From positions 1 through 40,841 of the forward strand of contig JBGPBV010000050.1 of the NCBI GenBank assembly GCA_041481445.1: DNA of 40,841 bases, written 5' to 3'. Position numbers and translations under genes: made by a program. Under the pieces are notes generated by a model. It was not told the origin of the DNA. It saw only the letters and a program-made list of their open reading frames with translations, and ran no database searches. This document shows, one piece after another, positions 38,160-40,841 of the stretch. This DNA is from AA29 sp041481445. GTDB lineage: Bacteria > Acidobacteriota > Vicinamibacteria > Fen-336. The stretch's first letter is position 1, and each line of letters begins with the position of its first letter.

Positions 38160-40138
38160 GCGTCCGGATGCGTCTCTTCGCGCTCTCGGCCGTTCTCCTC
38201 GTGGGTGCGGCTCCGGCGGCCGTCGCGGGTACCCTCATCGTGAGCGACTGCGGGGACACGACCCCCGGCGGCGGCGGGCCGGGCCAGCTCCGCCGCCTGA
38301 TCAACGACGCCAATCCCGGCGACCTCATCCTCGTCCCCGCCTGCACGATCGCGCTCACCGGAAGCAGCGGGGACGACGCGAACGACACCGGTGACCTCGA
38401 CATAACCAAGAACCTCACGATCCAGGGCACCGGAGCGACCACAGTCATCACCCGGGATCCGGGCCTGGCCGACCGCCTCGTCCACGTGCAGGCGGGCGTG
38501 ATCGTCACCTTGAGCGACCTGACGATCAACGGAGGGGGCGGCGCTCCCGTCAACGGCGCGGGCATCCTCAACCAGGGCGAGCTGCACCTTGCGGGAGTCA
38601 CCGTGAGCGCCGGCACCGGCCAGGACGGCGGTGGCCTCTACAACGACCCCGGGGCCACGCTCGTCCTCACCGACTCCACCGTGCAGGGCAACCACGCCTC
38701 CGGAGGCAACGGCGGAGGGATCTACAACAAGGGGACGGTGTCGCTCACGCGCACGGGCGTGGTCCAGAACGACTCCACGTTCGCGGGGGCCGGGATCAGC
38801 AACTGGGGCGGGACCCTCACCCTCACCGACAGCACCGTCTCGGGCAACCAGACCAGCGGGCAGACCACGGGGGGCGGGATCGCGAGCTACACCGGGGGGT
38901 CGGTGACCATCACCGGAAGCACGGTGTCCGGCAACACCACCTGGATGGCGGGCGGCGGGATCTACACGGAGAGCGCCACCACCATCGAGAACAGCACGAT
39001 CAGCGGCAACCACCTGAGCCACCTGACCGGCGCCGACGCCTCAGGAGGGGGCGGCCTCTACGTCCAGCTCCCGGGGACGGCCAGCCTGATCCGGGTGACC
39101 GTCGCCTCGAACACCATCGACAGCGGCTCGGGCAGCGGCCTCTTCAACAACGGCGGCTTCACCGGCCTCACCCTGAAGGCCACCCTCGTCGCCGGCAACG
39201 ACTGCGCGGGCGGGGCCCCGCCCGTCTCCCACAACCGCAACCTCGACGAGGGCAACACCTGCGGCTTCGCCGGCACCGGCGACCTCACGAACGTCGGCGA
39301 CGCCAGGCTCGGTGCCCTCCTCAACAACGGCGGCCCCACCCTGACCCACATGCCGCGCACCGACAGCGCGGCCGTGGACGCCGGCGGAGCCACCTGCGCG
39401 GGCGCGCCCACCGACCAGCGCGGCGTGAGCCGCCCGCAGGGCACGGCCTGCGACATCGGCGCGGTCGAGGTGACGGACCTCATCTTCCAGGACGGCTTCG
39501 AGTCGGGAAGCACGGCGGCCTGGTCGCTCACCGTCGACGACGGGGGCGACCTCTCCGTCACTCCCGCCGCCGCCCTCGCCGGCAGCTTGCAGGGCCTGCA
39601 GGCGGTGGTGAACGACACCGCCGGCATGTACGTCGAGGACCTCTCCCCCACCAACGAGACCCGCTACCGCGCGCGGTTCTACTTCGACACGAACAGCTAC
39701 GACCCCGGCGAGTCCCTGAGCCACTTCCGCACGCGGCTCTTCGTCATGTTCGACGACGCCGGCACCCGGCGCCTCTCCGCCATCGTCCTCAAGCGCCAGG
39801 GCGGCAGCTACTCCGTCCTCCAGCGCTGCCGCCTCGACGACAACTCGCAGGCGCAGGCGAACAACGGCAACAACGGGTTCATCCCGATATCGAGCGGGCT
39901 GCACGAGATCGCGGTGGAGTGGCGGCGGGCCACCGGCCCCGCCTCGAACGACGGCTTCTGCCAGCTCACGATCGACGACGGGGCGGCGACGGCGACCCTG
40001 CCCGCCATCCAGAACAACGTGAGCCTGCTCGGGATCGTTCGCCTGGGCACGCAGAACGTCAAGGCGGGAGCCTCGGGCACGCCGTACTTCGACGAGTTCG
40101 TGTCGAAGCGGATCGGGGCGATCCCACCGATCAATTGA
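38156..40138 (+). CDS. Secreted beta-helix protein with C-terminal jelly-roll-like domain (copy B)
   Basis: A GTG at 38156 overlaps the TGA of copy A (GTGA); an ATG at 38168 is an alternative start. Either gives a Sec signal ending near AVAG. The roughly 660-residue protein repeats copy A: SDCGDTTPGGGGPGQLRRLINDA, beta-helix rungs (TVSGNTTWMAGGGIYTESATTIENSTISGNH), the CDIGAVEVTD closing strand, then LIFQDGFESGSTAAWSLTV and the same beta-sandwich domain ending FDEFVSKRIGAIPPI. The 4-nt overlap suggests coupled translation. Three hairpins lie downstream. Function is unknown; a surface or matrix role is likely. Confidence 0.88.
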   Translation: MSVRMRLFALSAVLLVGAAPAAVAGTLIVSDCGDTTPGGGGPGQLRRLINDANPGDLILVPACTIALTGSSGDDANDTGDLDITKNLTIQGTGATTVITRDPGLADRLVHVQAGVIVTLSDLTINGGGGAPVNGAGILNQGELHLAGVTVSAGTGQDGGGLYNDPGATLVLTDSTVQGNHASGGNGGGIYNKGTVSLTRTGVVQNDSTFAGAGISNWGGTLTLTDSTVSGNQTSGQTTGGGIASYTGGSVTITGSTVSGNTTWMAGGGIYTESATTIENSTISGNHLSHLTGADASGGGGLYVQLPGTASLIRVTVASNTIDSGSGSGLFNNGGFTGLTLKATLVAGNDCAGGAPPVSHNRNLDEGNTCGFAGTGDLTNVGDARLGALLNNGGPTLTHMPRTDSAAVDAGGATCAGAPTDQRGVSRPQGTACDIGAVEVTDLIFQDGFESGSTAAWSLTVDDGGDLSVTPAAALAGSLQGLQAVVNDTAGMYVEDLSPTNETRYRARFYFDTNSYDPGESLSHFRTRLFVMFDDAGTRRLSAIVLKRQGGSYSVLQRCRLDDNSQAQANNGNNGFIPISSGLHEIAVEWRRATGPASNDGFCQLTIDDGAATATLPAIQNNVSLLGIVRLGTQNVKAGASGTPYFDEFVSKRIGAIPPIN

Positions 40139-40156
40139 CCGCACTGTGCGCCCCGT

Positions 40157-40211
40157 CCGCCCCATTGTGGCGGCTTGGAGCGCCGGCGGACGCGGTTTGC
40201 GCCGCCGGCGC
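40157..40211 (+). terminator. Two GC-rich hairpins downstream of the beta-helix pair
   Basis: CCGCC (40157-40161) pairs with GGCGG (40169-40173). Next, GCGCCGGCGG (40180-40189) pairs perfectly with CCGCCGGCGC (40202-40211), with an inner CGC/GCG. The 10-bp stem would be very stable. No T-run follows, so this may be a transcript-end or leader structure rather than a classic terminator. Confidence 0.5.
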
Positions 40212-40237
40212 CGTGGCACGTCCGTTGCTGCCTGGCC

Positions 40238-40253
40238 CTCGGGTGGCCCCGAG
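40238..40253 (+). promoter_or_regulatory. Hairpin in the leader of the small secreted-protein gene
   Basis: CTCGGG (40238-40243) pairs with CCCGAG (40248-40253) around a TGGC loop, about 22 nt before the ATG at 40275. It could modulate the ribosome site GGGAGGAAC just downstream. Confidence 0.35.
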
Positions 40254-40274
40254 CCGCCCAAGGGAGGAACGAGG

Positions 40275-40607
40275 ATGAGACCCATTGCCTTACCGCTGGT
40301 CGTGACCCTGGCCGCCGCCGGCCTCGCCGGCGTGCACGCGCCGGCCGTCCTGGCCTACGCGAATCCGTCCACTGCCGCGAAGCCGTCGTCCACCCGCGTC
40401 GCGGGCGAGGTGGTGTCCACGGAAGGGAACAAGCTCGTGCTGAAGACCGCATCCGGCGAGGAGGAGACGTTCACCGTCGCCGGCAAGGCCGCCACCCAGA
40501 TGAGCACCTTCAAGACCGGCGACCGCGTCGTGGTGAAGGCCCGCAACACCGAGGCCCTTTCGATCAGCGCGGAAGGGAAGTCGAAGTCCACGACGAAGTC
40601 GAAGTAA
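40275..40607 (+). CDS. Small secreted beta-barrel-like protein
   Basis: GGGAGGAACGAGG leads into the ATG. The 110-residue protein has a Sec signal (cut near residue 27, after VLAYA), then VAGEVVSTEGNKLVLKTASGEEETFTVAGKAATQMSTFKTGDRVVVKARN, a pattern of five strands that resembles small OB-fold or DUF5666-like periplasmic domains. The C-terminus is Lys/Ser-rich (EGKSKSTTKSK). Function is unknown. It is preceded by three hairpins and followed by a strong bidirectional terminator. Confidence 0.75.
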   Translation: MRPIALPLVVTLAAAGLAGVHAPAVLAYANPSTAAKPSSTRVAGEVVSTEGNKLVLKTASGEEETFTVAGKAATQMSTFKTGDRVVVKARNTEALSISAEGKSKSTTKSK

Positions 40608-40620
40608 CCTTTCTTCATCC

Positions 40621-40642
40621 CGGGGGGCCGCTTGGCCCCCCG
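40621..40642. terminator. Bidirectional terminator hairpin
   Basis: CGGGGGGCC (40621-40629) pairs perfectly with GGCCCCCCG (40634-40642) around a GCTT loop, in the gap between the small secreted-protein gene and the convergent MFS gene. Stem strength and placement fit a terminator for both directions. Confidence 0.75.
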
Positions 40643-40664
40643 CCTCGCCTCTTCGACGACGCCC

Positions 40665-40841
40665 TCAGTGCCCGTGTTCGGCGGGCGCCATCCCAAGCTC
40701 GGCATCGGCGTCGCGCACCGACCCCGCGAGCAGCGCCGCCACCACGCTGAGGACGACCGGCACCCCCAGCGCCACGCGCAGCGTGACGAGGTCGGCGAGA
40801 AGGCCGATCACGGGCGGGCCCGCCACCAGGGCCACGTAGCC
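40665..40841 (-). CDS. C-terminal end of an MFS transporter, cut by the right edge
   Basis: The frame runs from the edge to a TGA at 40665-40667 and gives 58 residues. GYVALVAGPPVIGLLADLVT and the hydrophobic run that follows (LRVALGVPVVLSVVAALLAG) match the last two helices of MFS proteins of the type with 'GY...GPP.IG.LAD.....AL'. The tail (VRDADAELGMAPAEHGH) is short and hydrophilic. The substrate cannot be inferred from this fragment. Confidence 0.7.
   Translation of the reverse strand, partial: GYVALVAGPPVIGLLADLVTLRVALGVPVVLSVVAALLAGSVRDADAELGMAPAEHGH

Larger units (their letters stand above)
36168..40138 (+). repeat. Tandem gene duplication of beta-helix proteins
   Basis: 36168-38159 and 38156-40138 encode proteins with the same domain order and similar length (663 and 660 residues). 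The signal-end region (AAPAAVA), the cap (CGD.TPGGGGPGQLRRL) and the C-terminal 200 residues are the most alike; the beta-helix rungs vary most. The genes share a 4-nt GTGA overlap, which fits a tandem duplication followed by rung divergence. Confidence 0.85.

Overview
The window is a high-GC (roughly 70%) chromosomal stretch from a Gram-negative bacterium with an outer membrane (TonB receptor, lipoproteins, Tat- and Sec-exported proteins). An Oar-like TonB receptor with an N-terminal carboxypeptidase-regulatory domain, a lipid-anchored sulfatase-TPR fusion, secreted beta-helix proteins and many universal stress proteins point to Acidobacteriota or a close relative. That placement is inference; no rRNA or other marker gene is present. 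I see no tRNA, rRNA, CRISPR array, transposase or prophage gene.

Layout. (1) 0-6.4 kb: a cupin protein cut by the left edge, a response-regulator/Ser-Thr-kinase fusion, a divergent exported CE15-type glucuronoyl-esterase-like enzyme, an exported YVTN beta-propeller, and an RsbU/SpoIIE-type PP2C phosphatase. (2) 6.4-10.7 kb, minus strand: a fluoride-responsive operon. A promoter, a fluoride (crcB) riboswitch and a visible Shine-Dalgarno-sequestering stem precede a 33-codon leader ORF, a cation/proton antiporter, a universal stress protein (USP), CrcB/Fluc, a DUF190 protein and an MFS transporter. The SpoIIE phosphatase may be its last gene. (3) 10.7-13.4 kb: a small zinc-ribbon gene that may be leaderless, then a lower-GC block (lipoprotein, membrane protein, GT-C-like membrane protein). 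A near-perfect 21-bp direct repeat stands on each side of the GT-C-like gene. (4) 13.4-26.9 kb: a stress and ion-homeostasis island: XRE-cupin regulator, NapA-type Na+/H+ antiporter, hemerythrin, P2-type Ca2+-ATPase-like pump, VIT/CCC1 transporter, four multidomain USPs (nine USP domains), a small winged-helix-like protein, a GGDEF cyclase, a PNPOx-fold flavoprotein and a BCAM0308-family zinc protein. (5) 27-40.6 kb: an envelope/secretome region: a Cys-repeat secreted protein, a beta-helix protein with cadherin-like repeats, the sulfatase-TPR lipoprotein, a Tat-exported hemerythrin beside the TonB receptor, a tandem pair of beta-helix paralogues and a small secreted basic-tailed protein. The 3' end of an MFS gene is cut by the right edge.

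How the parts may work together. Region 2 senses fluoride and appears to express efflux (CrcB), ion exchange and stress functions together. Region 4 resembles in content the low-oxygen/dormancy islands of other bacteria (the mycobacterial DosR regulon, the Burkholderia lxa locus), although no Hsp20 or sensor kinase is in the window. Region 5 makes surface and secreted proteins.

The strongest observations are the fluoride riboswitch with its alternative Shine-Dalgarno pairing and coupled leader ORF, the USP/hemerythrin/P-type-ATPase island, the 21-bp direct repeats, and the four-fold Cys-loop small protein.
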